Positions 1-6,120 of a DNA stretch of 7,677 bases are shown piece after piece. The stretch comes from Deltaproteobacteria bacterium (lineage in GTDB: Bacteria; Desulfobacterota; Desulfarculia; Adiutricales; Adiutricaceae). The notes beneath the pieces were generated by a model. The model searched no databases, had not been told where the DNA came from, and saw nothing but the letters and a program-made list of their open reading frames with translations. The stretch covers positions 1-7,677 of the forward strand of contig JAITJB010000187.1 of NCBI GenBank assembly GCA_031279155.1. Reading direction: 5' to 3'. The first letter of the stretch is position 1; each line of letters begins with the position of its first letter. Made by a program: the position numbers and the translations under genes.

Positions 1-50
1 CCTATAGCCCCCTATAGTTAAGTGAGCCAAATTTGGGCCGATCACCACTC

Positions 51-83
51 TTTAAATTCTCGTAAAAATACTATATATTGAGA
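51..83 (+). promoter_or_regulatory. Candidate nrdJ promoter with overlapping NrdR box
   Basis: The 16-bp site at 68-83 (ATACTATATATTGAGA) closely fits the NrdR box family pattern, acaCwAtATaTwGtgt, bound by the ribonucleotide reductase repressor NrdR. NrdR sites usually come in pairs about 31 bp centre to centre. A much weaker match (ACACAGCCACTAGTTT, 99-114) sits exactly 31 bp downstream. A plausible sigma-70 promoter is TTTAAA (51-56), 17 bp, TATATT (74-79), so the strong box would cover the -10 element. That fits repression, but the promoter call is weak. Finding the box in front of a reductase gene is what makes it credible. Confidence 0.55.
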
Positions 84-240
84 TTTTCGGCTTCCCGGAC
101 ACAGCCACTAGTTTAATGACAATTTTTTTGGCTCCGCTCCCCAAAGCCTAAATCCCACTTTATTTTCGGAGAAAAGCCCCCCATGGAAAAAAAAATCCAA
201 GGACAAACCTCCCACAGAAAAACCCTTCAAGGAACAAAAC

Positions 241-2598
241 ATGACCAGTCAAGATCCTAAAAGCCCCCAAGTTTTATCAGCCGTAGAGGAGGTCAACAGA
301 GCATGGGGCCTTTTAGATGAATATCTGACGGCCACCAGGTACTCGGTCCGCGACCCCCAAAGTGGGGAGGCCTTAGAGAAAGATTACTTAACTATTGTGG
401 CCGGTAGGCTTATTCCTAAGCTGGCCAGTTCCGATAATCCCTTCAAAGGCACGGGGATGATTGAGGATCTGGTGGCGGCTATTTTAGAGCGCCACTTAAT
501 TGCGGCCTCGCCATTATTAATGTCCTTTGGTAATCCCCACACCCGTAGGCCGGGTTATTTTTCCTGCTACCCCTTAGGCTACGTGGGCGATTCTCTAGTT
601 GAGATCGAAGACATGCGCCGCAAGATGCGGTCCATCTACATGGCCGGCGGCGGAGCCGGCATTGATATCTCCCGCTTAAGGCCCAAGGGCTCACCAGTGG
701 ACGCTGGCCAGGGTATAGCTTCCGGGCCGGTAGGTTTTCTGCAAGATTTTGACGCCGTAACCGGAACCACCAATCAGGGGGGGCGCCGGCGGGGGGCCCT
801 CTTGGTCCAGATGGATTGGAATCATCCGGATATTAACGACTTTGTCAAGGCCAAAAATTTTAATTCCAAGCTTAACGCCTTCATCCAGACCCTACCTCAA
901 GAGGAGCGCCCTGCCCAGAGCCCGCACTTATCTAACATGAACATCTCGGTAAACGTTTTTGGGGACTTTTGGGAAAATCCCGAACTCATAAAGCTGATCG
1001 CCCAAAACATGTGGGCTACCGGCGATCCGGGTCTCCTTTTTGTCGATAACATGCTGCGCTTCTCCCCGCTAAAAGAAAAAGACGAACCTAAATTTTCTAA
1101 CCCCTGCGGCGAGTATTTGGCCTCAGCCGGCACGGCCTGTAACCTCATAACCGTAAATGTGGCCAGATTAGCTAGGATCAGTTTTGATCGCCTGATAGCT
1201 AATGGCCTTACGACCAATGACCCTAGGTGGACCGATCTCTTTTTAGAAACCTTCTTACCTAAACTCGGTCGGACAGCTTCGCTGGCCTGCCTTTTGGGTA
1301 ACTTAATATTGGACTTTGAAGAGGGCTATCCGTTAGAAGAGATCCGCGAAAAGACCATGGCCTTAAAGCCTGTGGGCGTGGGCATGTCAGGCTTTCACAC
1401 GGCTTTAATTTTAGGCTTCTTTGGTCGGGAGGTTTACGGCAGCAAGCTTTCGGTAAAATTCGCAAAATTATCCCAAGCGGCCTTAGCCTTAGGTACTCTT
1501 ACTTTATCTGCCGATCTAGCTCGTCGGACCGGGCATGTTTACGAAAATAGCGCTTACTGGCAGGAGCACTTAAATGAATTAGCCGAGACCACTTTAGATA
1601 GTCCCTTCGCCGATGTGGCCAGGCTTACTATCGATAACCTTCGGTTGTTGATTGAGGAAAAGGGCGGGTTTTATAACTGCCTGACAACTAGTCAAGCGCC
1701 TACGGGAAGCGTCTCAGCTTTTTTACGCAATATTGATACGGGAATTGAGCCGTTTTTTGCCACCGATGTTGAACGCCGGGTCCGAGACGATAAAAAAGGC
1801 TGGATTAATTTTACCCTAAGACCGGCTGAACTAGTTGATCTCTTTGAGATGTATCCGGAATTAAAGGAGAGGACGCAAGCTCAAACGGCCTTAAAGCTGA
1901 CCCCGCGCGAGCAGCTTAATATGCTGGCCGCCTTCCAATACCACAACCACACGGGGGTATCTAAGACCGTAAACCTCCCCGGGGAAACTACGCCTGAGGA
2001 GATTGCAGATCTTATAGTTTTAAGCCGCGATCTAAGGCTCAAGGGCTTTACGGTTTACCGTGACGGCTCCCTTGACGGCATCCTAAGCGTTGCTGGTTCA
2101 AAACTAGATCTAGCCGACGAAGACGTAGGCGACGACCGCGAGTCCAGAACTTATACGGCCAGGAGCTCAAGCTTAAACGCCCATATTACCCTAACCAACG
2201 ACGAGCACCACAACATCCGCGAGGTCTTCGTTTTAGCCGGCGAAATGGGAGCCGATGTCAACGCTATCTTTACGGCCTTTGGCATGATCCTCTCGGTAGC
2301 CCTCCGAAGCGACCCCGCTCTCTTTGAGCCCTTAGTTAGGGTCTTAAACAAGGTCAGAATGGATCAGAGGGTGATCATCCGGACCTTGATGAGCGAGCAG
2401 CCCATTGTCGGTAACAGTCTCCCCCAAGCCATCGGCATATTAATGCAGCAGAGGCGTCAGTATTTAGATAAGGGCGGTCAGGTGGGAGTGCCCCGCGATC
2501 CCGGGGCCTTTGATCTGTGTCCGGAGTGCCAAAAATTGAGTCTTAAGCGGGAAGGTAGCTGCCGCAAGTGTTTTAACTGCGGCTTTACCACCTGCTGA
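241..2598 (+). CDS. nrdJ: Adenosylcobalamin-dependent (class II) ribonucleoside-diphosphate reductase NrdJ
   Basis: This 785-residue cytoplasmic enzyme reduces ribonucleotides to deoxyribonucleotides, using adenosylcobalamin to generate the catalytic thiyl radical. The catalytic loop NPCGE lies at 287-291, with C289 as the thiyl cysteine and N287 and E291 as its partners. C109 (in GYFSCYPLG) and C300 (in TACNLITVN) form the redox pair; the 11-residue gap between C289 and C300 matches the Thermotoga enzyme. Other family motifs are KPVGVGMSG near 376, PTGS at 487-490 followed by GIEPFFA, and SKTVNLP near 574. The C-terminus has cysteines at 760, 763, 774, 777, 780 and 785, as in the zinc-ribbon and redox-shuttle tail of NrdJ proteins. 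The region around 648-705 looks like the TSCPD-type C-terminal domain but has no cysteine. The ATG is chosen because AAGGA lies 8 nt upstream; the frame is open back to a TAG at 109 but has no start codon there. No ATP cone is evident at the N-terminus. The gene is complete and convergent with the tonB operon. Confidence 0.95.
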   Translation: MTSQDPKSPQVLSAVEEVNRAWGLLDEYLTATRYSVRDPQSGEALEKDYLTIVAGRLIPKLASSDNPFKGTGMIEDLVAAILERHLIAASPLLMSFGNPHTRRPGYFSCYPLGYVGDSLVEIEDMRRKMRSIYMAGGGAGIDISRLRPKGSPVDAGQGIASGPVGFLQDFDAVTGTTNQGGRRRGALLVQMDWNHPDINDFVKAKNFNSKLNAFIQTLPQEERPAQSPHLSNMNISVNVFGDFWENPELIKLIAQNMWATGDPGLLFVDNMLRFSPLKEKDEPKFSNPCGEYLASAGTACNLITVNVARLARISFDRLIANGLTTNDPRWTDLFLETFLPKLGRTASLACLLGNLILDFEEGYPLEEIREKTMALKPVGVGMSGFHTALILGFFGREVYGSKLSVKFAKLSQAALALGTLTLSADLARRTGHVYENSAYWQEHLNELAETTLDSPFADVARLTIDNLRLLIEEKGGFYNCLTTSQAPTGSVSAFLRNIDTGIEPFFATDVERRVRDDKKGWINFTLRPAELVDLFEMYPELKERTQAQTALKLTPREQLNMLAAFQYHNHTGVSKTVNLPGETTPEEIADLIVLSRDLRLKGFTVYRDGSLDGILSVAGSKLDLADEDVGDDRESRTYTARSSSLNAHITLTNDEHHNIREVFVLAGEMGADVNAIFTAFGMILSVALRSDPALFEPLVRVLNKVRMDQRVIIRTLMSEQPIVGNSLPQAIGILMQQRRQYLDKGGQVGVPRDPGAFDLCPECQKLSLKREGSCRKCFNCGFTTC

Positions 2599-2713
2599 TG
2601 GGGCGGAAAACCAAGATTTGGTAGGTAGGTAGAAAGAAAAAAGAGCTATTGCTATTAAAGCTTACCGTTATTTTACCTGACGCTATTAAAGCTTACCGCT
2701 AATTTAGCGTAAG
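2599..2713. repeat. Convergent spacer with a 31-bp imperfect tandem duplication
   Basis: This short stretch separates the nrdJ and tonB stop codons. The 17-mer GCTATTAAAGCTTACCG occurs identically at 2651-2667 and 2682-2698, exactly 31 bp apart. The similarity runs on for 14 more bases (8 of 14 match), so the second unit reaches into the last codons of tonB. Three GGTA units lie at 2620-2631. Two hairpins are possible. ACCAA-GAT-TTGGT (2610-2622) is followed on the minus strand by a run of T, making it a weak terminator candidate for tonB. The other, 2692-2713, pairs about 10 bp with one bulged C across the tonB stop codon. Neither is a convincing intrinsic terminator. Confidence 0.7.
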
Positions 2714-3543
2714 GCAAATTGGATGGGTACGGTCAGCTCCAAGATATTAAGGTCAAGCTCTTTGGGAAAATTTGGCAAGGGATTAACCCGGCGGATTAAG
2801 GCCGCCGCTTCATCGTCTAAAATGGTATGCCCGGAACTTCCGACCATCTTAAAGTTGACCACCTGGCCCTGGCGATTTAAGGTAAAGCTAACTAAGACAA
2901 TACCTTCGAGCCGGCCATTTCTGGCGGCTGGAGGGTATTTGCGGTAGCGCTCAATTTTTCGCCTGACTTGGCTCTTATAGGCGGCTAAGACGTCGGCTGT
3001 GCCGGTACCAGTGCCGCCGCCATAGCCTCCCTGACCAGTACCAGGCCCTCCGCCTCCGCCAGGCCCTGGATCGCCGTCGGTTCTAGTAGCAGTTGAGGCC
3101 ACCTGCTGTCTGGCCGGCGGCTTGGGTTTGGGCTTTTCTTTTTCCTTTTCGTCTGGAAGTGGTGGTGGAGGCGGGGCTTCGACAGCTTTCTCAGCTAAGC
3201 TCTCTATAACCATGAGATCTTCATCAAAAAATTCTTCGATCTCAGGCTCGGGTTCGGGCAGGGGAGCGATATCGGGCTGCTCCGGCTCGGCCAAGGGGGC
3301 GGCGGTAAGTTCTTCAAAACCGTCGCCTCCTGGCTCGCCGCCAAGGGGATCGTAATCAAGTTCCATGTAGCCAATGGTAATTAGATCTGAGTCGTCAGAA
3401 GGCGGTAATAATAGTAAGGCTATAACTACCGCGTGGAGGGCAATGCCTAAGGCTAAAGCCCTTAGAAAGGCCGAACGATCTTCAGAAAAATCGTAGAGAT
3501 CATCGAAACTAAGATTATTTACCATTGAATGGCCATAAGTCAT
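2704..3543 (-). CDS. tonB: TonB energy-transduction protein
   Basis: TonB links the inner-membrane proton motive force to outer-membrane TonB-dependent receptors. The 279-residue protein has a short cytoplasmic N-terminus and one signal-anchor helix at about 27-47, with a histidine (H37) inside it as in known TonB anchors. A long periplasmic spacer follows. It is acidic and proline-rich at 82-130, has a charged KPKPKPP stretch at about 137-143, and is almost pure Gly/Pro/Thr at 158-182. The TonB C-terminal domain spans about 185-279 (YKSQVRRKIERYRKYPPAA, then GRLEGIVLVSFTLNRQG). The ATG overlaps the exbD stop as ATGA, and no Shine-Dalgarno sequence is visible, so translational coupling is likely. 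Methionine 7 is an alternative start. As the last gene of the operon it should follow riboswitch control. A TolA-like role is less likely because the C-terminal domain is clearly of TonB type. Confidence 0.9.
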   Translation of the reverse strand: MTYGHSMVNNLSFDDLYDFSEDRSAFLRALALGIALHAVVIALLLLPPSDDSDLITIGYMELDYDPLGGEPGGDGFEELTAAPLAEPEQPDIAPLPEPEPEIEEFFDEDLMVIESLAEKAVEAPPPPPLPDEKEKEKPKPKPPARQQVASTATRTDGDPGPGGGGGPGTGQGGYGGGTGTGTADVLAAYKSQVRRKIERYRKYPPAARNGRLEGIVLVSFTLNRQGQVVNFKMVGSSGHTILDDEAAALIRRVNPLPNFPKELDLNILELTVPIQFALR

Positions 3544-4070
3544 AAGGCTGAAGGAGTTTCTGGAACGCTTTCAGCGCCCTGGGCCGCCGGGCTTAAGGCG
3601 CTCGACTGTGAGTCAGGGGGGACGCCTAAGGCGCTCTCAGGTTCGGCTGTGCCCTTTTGGACGTTGGTAACTAAGGTTACCCGAAAGCCGGCCTGACCGA
3701 GTTGACTCATAAGATCCATGACGATAGCGTATTTGACCTCGCCATCGCCTCTTAAGTAGACCTCGCCGGACTCAGATTCCAGGGCCAGGGCCCTAAATTT
3801 AGCCGCCATCTCGTCAGGACCCACCAGCTCTTTATCGACAAAGACCCTATTTTCGGAGTCTAGGCTTATAATTAAAGGATTATCGGGCCTGGGCATGGGG
3901 GCGCCAGAGACGCGCGGGAGGTTTACCGGGATGCCGCCCATCATTAGGGGGGCGGTGACCATAAAGATGATCAAAAGCACTAACATGACGTCGATAAAGG
4001 GAGTGACATTAATGTCGGAAATGGCCTGAGCCTCATCGCCGCCGTGGACAAGTTCTTGAGAAGTTTGCAT
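3540..4070 (-). CDS. exbD: Biopolymer transport protein ExbD (ExbD/TolR family)
   Basis: This is the proton-channel partner of ExbB in the inner membrane that energises TonB. The 176-residue sequence has the family signature at the single membrane helix (about 25-42), DINVTPFIDVMLVLLIIFMV. D27 is the expected essential, proton-conducting aspartate. The periplasmic domain (about 60-140) carries typical ExbD motifs such as PLIISLDSENRVFVDK and LRGDGEVKYAIVMDLM. Residues 141-176 form an extra tail rich in Ala, Ser, Pro and Gly, absent from the roughly 140-residue family members I know. GAGGT, overlapping the exbB stop, is the ribosome binding site. Spacing is 8 nt after exbB, with a 4-nt overlap with tonB. 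TolR is the main alternative, but the tonB neighbour and the riboswitch favour ExbD. Confidence 0.9.
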   Translation of the reverse strand: MQTSQELVHGGDEAQAISDINVTPFIDVMLVLLIIFMVTAPLMMGGIPVNLPRVSGAPMPRPDNPLIISLDSENRVFVDKELVGPDEMAAKFRALALESESGEVYLRGDGEVKYAIVMDLMSQLGQAGFRVTLVTNVQKGTAEPESALGVPPDSQSSALSPAAQGAESVPETPSAL

Positions 4071-4078
4071 GTCTTACC

Positions 4079-4759
4079 TCAAAAATCAGCACCAGAGGCT
4101 TTTTGGAGCCGGGGGCTAGAAAAACGGATTCTAGCCAGACAATTGCCGACCAGATCGATACCAGCCAAGGCTTCCTTGGTTATTTTTTTGATGGTGGAAT
4201 TAATTTTATTAAAAGCCACAACCGCCGGGATAGCGGCTACCAAGCCCATGGCCGTGGCGGCCAAGGCTTCGGCGATACCAGGGGCCACGACGGCTAGAGT
4301 GGTTTCACCAGATTCGGCGATGCCGATGAAACTGTGCATAATGCCCCAAACAGTTCCAAAAAGTCCGATAAAGGGGCTGGTGGAACCAACGGTGGCCAAG
4401 ATGGTGATGCGGGATTGGAGCCTATCGAGCCGGCCTGAGAGGATAACCCTCATGGAGCGCTCAACCCGCTCGCGGTAGTCGCTTCTGGTCTCGCCGCCAG
4501 CGGTATCCGAGCTCTCTTTGACCCCGGCCTCGGTAATCAGCGAGGTAAAGCCGGGAAAGGTTTCGGGTTCAACTTTATTTTCTAGCTTCTGAGCGATTTT
4601 TTTAAACAGCCATATTGTCCGGCTGACTTTATTTAGTAAGATGGTCTTCTCCAATATGACGACCCAAGAAGCCAGAGAAGCGGCGACAAGTAAGAGCATA
4701 ACTCCTTGAACGACCGGATCTGCGCCCTTAAACATGCTAATGATAGAAAAACCTTCCAT
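4079..4759 (-). CDS. exbB: Biopolymer transport protein ExbB (MotA/TolQ/ExbB family)
   Basis: This inner-membrane scaffold of the ExbB-ExbD proton channel drives TonB. The 226-residue protein has three predicted membrane helices, at about 17-42, 118-148 and 154-184. A cytoplasmic loop of about 75 residues lies between the first two. Family signatures are ILATVGSTSPFIGLFGTVWG (120-139) and PGIAEALAATAMGLVAAIPA (160-179), which includes the conserved glutamate E164. The start is supported by AAAGGA 9 nt upstream of the ATG. It is the first gene of the exbB-exbD-tonB operon and lies about 165 nt downstream of a cobalamin riboswitch, which points to a dedicated role in B12 uptake. TolQ is a close relative and cannot be excluded by sequence alone; the tonB gene in the operon argues against it. 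Confidence 0.92.
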   Translation of the reverse strand: MEGFSIISMFKGADPVVQGVMLLLVAASLASWVVILEKTILLNKVSRTIWLFKKIAQKLENKVEPETFPGFTSLITEAGVKESSDTAGGETRSDYRERVERSMRVILSGRLDRLQSRITILATVGSTSPFIGLFGTVWGIMHSFIGIAESGETTLAVVAPGIAEALAATAMGLVAAIPAVVAFNKINSTIKKITKEALAGIDLVGNCLARIRFSSPRLQKASGADF

Positions 4760-4768
4760 TTTTTTTAA

Positions 4769-4908
4769 TCCTTTGGAAATATTTTTAGATAAGGAAAATA
4801 CAAAAAAGAGGGGCAGAGACGGGGCAATAGGGGCATAATCTCGGAATTTTTATATAAAAATACCGTGACAACTATAAAATAAAACTATAGCGCCCCGCTT
4901 TACTCCCC
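4769..4908 (-). promoter_or_regulatory. Candidate riboswitch expression platform / intrinsic terminator in the exbB leader
   Basis: Between the aptamer and exbB, the transcript has a GC-rich 5' arm (complement of 4892-4908, GGGGAG then GCGGGGC). It has a matching 3' arm (complement of 4810-4825, GCCCC-N6-GCCCC). UCUUUUUU (down to 4802) follows immediately. GGGGC pairs with GCCCC and GGGG with CCCC, with an AU-rich loop of about 66 nt that itself contains the palindrome TTTTTATATAAAAA (4847-4860). The T-run after a GC arm is what an intrinsic terminator needs, but the long loop makes this uncertain. Near the exbB start, UCCUU (complement of 4791-4795) could also pair with the AAGGA ribosome binding site (4769-4773). 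Control could therefore act at transcription or translation. Confidence 0.4.
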
Positions 4909-4924
4909 AAGCAGGCCTCTCATC

Positions 4925-5090
4925 AAAACAGGTCGGTCTTCTGACTATCCCGATCCCGCCACCTTCCCAACCTGGCGTGGTCAGTGGTATTTTTTGCAGG
5001 ATCGTCCGCTAGGCGATGGATTCACAGCGATGGGTTCGTCCCTGAGTCGAACAGGGTTCCCGATTAAGCCCTGATAAGGGCGCCTGTTTT
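4925..5090 (-). ncRNA. Cobalamin (adenosylcobalamin) riboswitch
   Basis: Read on the minus strand, the element opens with AAAACAGG (5090-5083), which pairs perfectly over 8 bp with CCUGUUUU (4932-4925) to form stem P1. Next come a GCCC-loop-GGGC hairpin, the conserved UAAUCGGGAA core, a GGGAC-type P5 hairpin and CGCUGUGA (the CUGUnA core). Later come CACUG, GGGAAGGUGGCGGGAU, and the B12 box AGUCAGAAGACCGACC (4946-4931), a slight variant of AGYCMGGAGACCUGCC. Order and spacing match the cobalamin riboswitch family. It precedes exbB on the same strand, so ligand binding is expected to turn down exbB-exbD-tonB. Confidence 0.92.
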
Positions 5091-5404
5091 TATGTGGTCG
5101 GAAAAAATACCAAAGCGTCTTTCATAGACTAACAGATACTTTTTCCGTAATGGGTCCAGGCGGCCCCCGGGTGGGTCGTCAAGAGTCTTAGTTGAGAGGT
5201 TTTGGTGGAAATTTGGAGGTGAACCCGGCCAAAAAAAGACTCGGACACATTAGGTCTTAGTATTATAAATGGCCAGGCGGGAAAAAAGCAAGAAAAATGT
5301 TTGGCCAAAGGTCATGGCGATAATGTTGAACCTAAGTTTGATCGTGGAGAATAAAGACTAATAAGATAAAAAGGCGAGCTTTAATGAATAGTTATTAAAA
5401 ATTA
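5091..5404 (-). promoter_or_regulatory. Gene-free spacer with candidate promoter for the riboswitch-exbBD-tonB transcript
   Basis: No credible gene lies here. On the minus strand a perfect TATAAT (5267-5262) lies 18 bp downstream of a poor -35, TTGCTT (5291-5286). Transcription would start near 5255, giving about 165 nt before the aptamer. A second, weaker possibility closer to the aptamer is TTACGG-N18-TATGAA, around 5148-5119. At the right end, an AU-only hairpin (TTTAAT/ATTAAA, 5380-5399) followed a few bases later by five T (5372-5368) might end the lipoprotein transcript, but it is weak. Confidence 0.4.
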
Positions 5405-6061
5405 TTACTGAACTTGATTAAACTTTACGCTTTCAAAGAAAGGCGTACAAACTTCTTTGTACTTGACATCACTGAATTTTTTTAGATCTTGAAGGCTAAT
5501 TTTTTCAGAACGTGTAATGGTCATACAGTTTGAATGGATAATGGTGTTCTCATAATAGATAAAAAACATATTTTGAATATATATCGAGTAAGGTGATTCA
5601 GAATTTAAAATAATTGTATATTTTTCCGAGGGTTTATCGTCATAAATGAATTTTTGATGGTCTAAAACCTTAGAGACCTGAGTTTGTTCAATCATACTTC
5701 CCATGGAAACTTCTTCTATCTCATTAAATGTTGATTCATCTACTTGATCTACACTAAAAGAAATAAGGTACCTGATACCAGCCGGGGTTTTGGGGTCCAT
5801 AAACATTATAAAAGGCGAAGCCATCTGTTTTGAACCTACTTTTTCGAAAGTCTGAGGATAGTCAAAAGAAAGCCATGACCCATTTTTAAAGGGAAAATTA
5901 TTAAAACTGTACGTGATGAAAGGAACTTTTATTGGGGACGAGGCGACCGGCATAGTGCACGAAGCGGCCAAGAGGCTTGCAGCTAGAAAGCTTAAGGCGA
6001 GGAAAACCCTGGCAAGGAAAATAAGGTTAAGGAATTTTTGGAGCTTGGCAAAATGGGCCAT
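5405..6061 (-). CDS. Putative lipoprotein of unknown function (possible PsbP/DcrB-like fold)
   Basis: I do not recognise this 218-residue protein at family level. The N-terminus is a strong lipoprotein signal: basic residues, a hydrophobic stretch at 11-33, then a lipobox-like LLAASC with C35 as the acylation site (the -3 position is Ala rather than Leu). The mature domain (about 45-218) starts with a GSWLSFDYPQTF segment and ends with PFFESVKF. Between these lie alternating beta-rich stretches, and two cysteines (179 and 205) could form a disulfide. The opening aromatic-Pro motif and closing S-aromatic motif recall the PsbP/Mog1/DcrB fold; this is only an inference. GGGAGGA ends about 4 nt before the ATG and fixes the start. 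The body is far more AT-rich (about 33% GC) than its signal-peptide region (about 51%) and the neighbouring genes. It has its own promoter and precedes the riboswitch operon on the same strand. Confidence 0.75.
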   Translation of the reverse strand: MAHFAKLQKFLNLIFLARVFLALSFLAASLLAASCTMPVASSPIKVPFITYSFNNFPFKNGSWLSFDYPQTFEKVGSKQMASPFIMFMDPKTPAGIRYLISFSVDQVDESTFNEIEEVSMGSMIEQTQVSKVLDHQKFIYDDKPSEKYTIILNSESPYSIYIQNMFFIYYENTIIHSNCMTITRSEKISLQDLKKFSDVKYKEVCTPFFESVKFNQVQ

Positions 6062-6108
6062 AAATCCTCCCTAAGAGGATTTTACCCTAAGCTACTTTCT
6101 TGGGTCAA
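6062..6108 (-). promoter_or_regulatory. Lipoprotein promoter overlapped by a perfect 8-5-8 inverted repeat
   Basis: On the minus strand TTGACC (6108-6103), an 18-bp spacer and TAAAAT (6084-6079) make a good sigma-70 promoter, each hexamer matching consensus at five of six positions. A perfect inverted repeat, AAATCCTC-N5-GAGGATTT (6082-6062), covers most of the -10, the predicted start site (about 6072) and the Shine-Dalgarno sequence, ending directly against the ATG. As DNA this is a classic operator position. If a longer transcript from upstream reads through, the same repeat would fold into an 8-bp hairpin hiding GAGG from the ribosome. Confidence 0.55.
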
Positions 6109-6120
6109 CAAATGGTCATA

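Noticed and set aside
897..1217. Minus-strand open frame of about 106 codons inside nrdJ
   Set aside because: It lies entirely antisense to a well-conserved catalytic region of nrdJ and shows no domain, start signal or plausible promoter.
3122..3355. Plus-strand open frame encoding a Ser/Gly-rich peptide opposite tonB
   Set aside because: It is the antisense reading of the low-complexity TonB spacer, with no ribosome binding site and no recognisable domain.
4044..4478. Plus-strand open frame of 144 codons opposite exbB/exbD
   Set aside because: It is a shadow of the two conserved minus-strand genes, and its composition reflects their codons.
5253..5315. Short hydrophobic minus-strand frame starting at 5315 as a possible leader peptide
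   Set aside because: It has no ribosome binding site, it overlaps the candidate promoter that would start downstream of it, and nothing suggests conservation.
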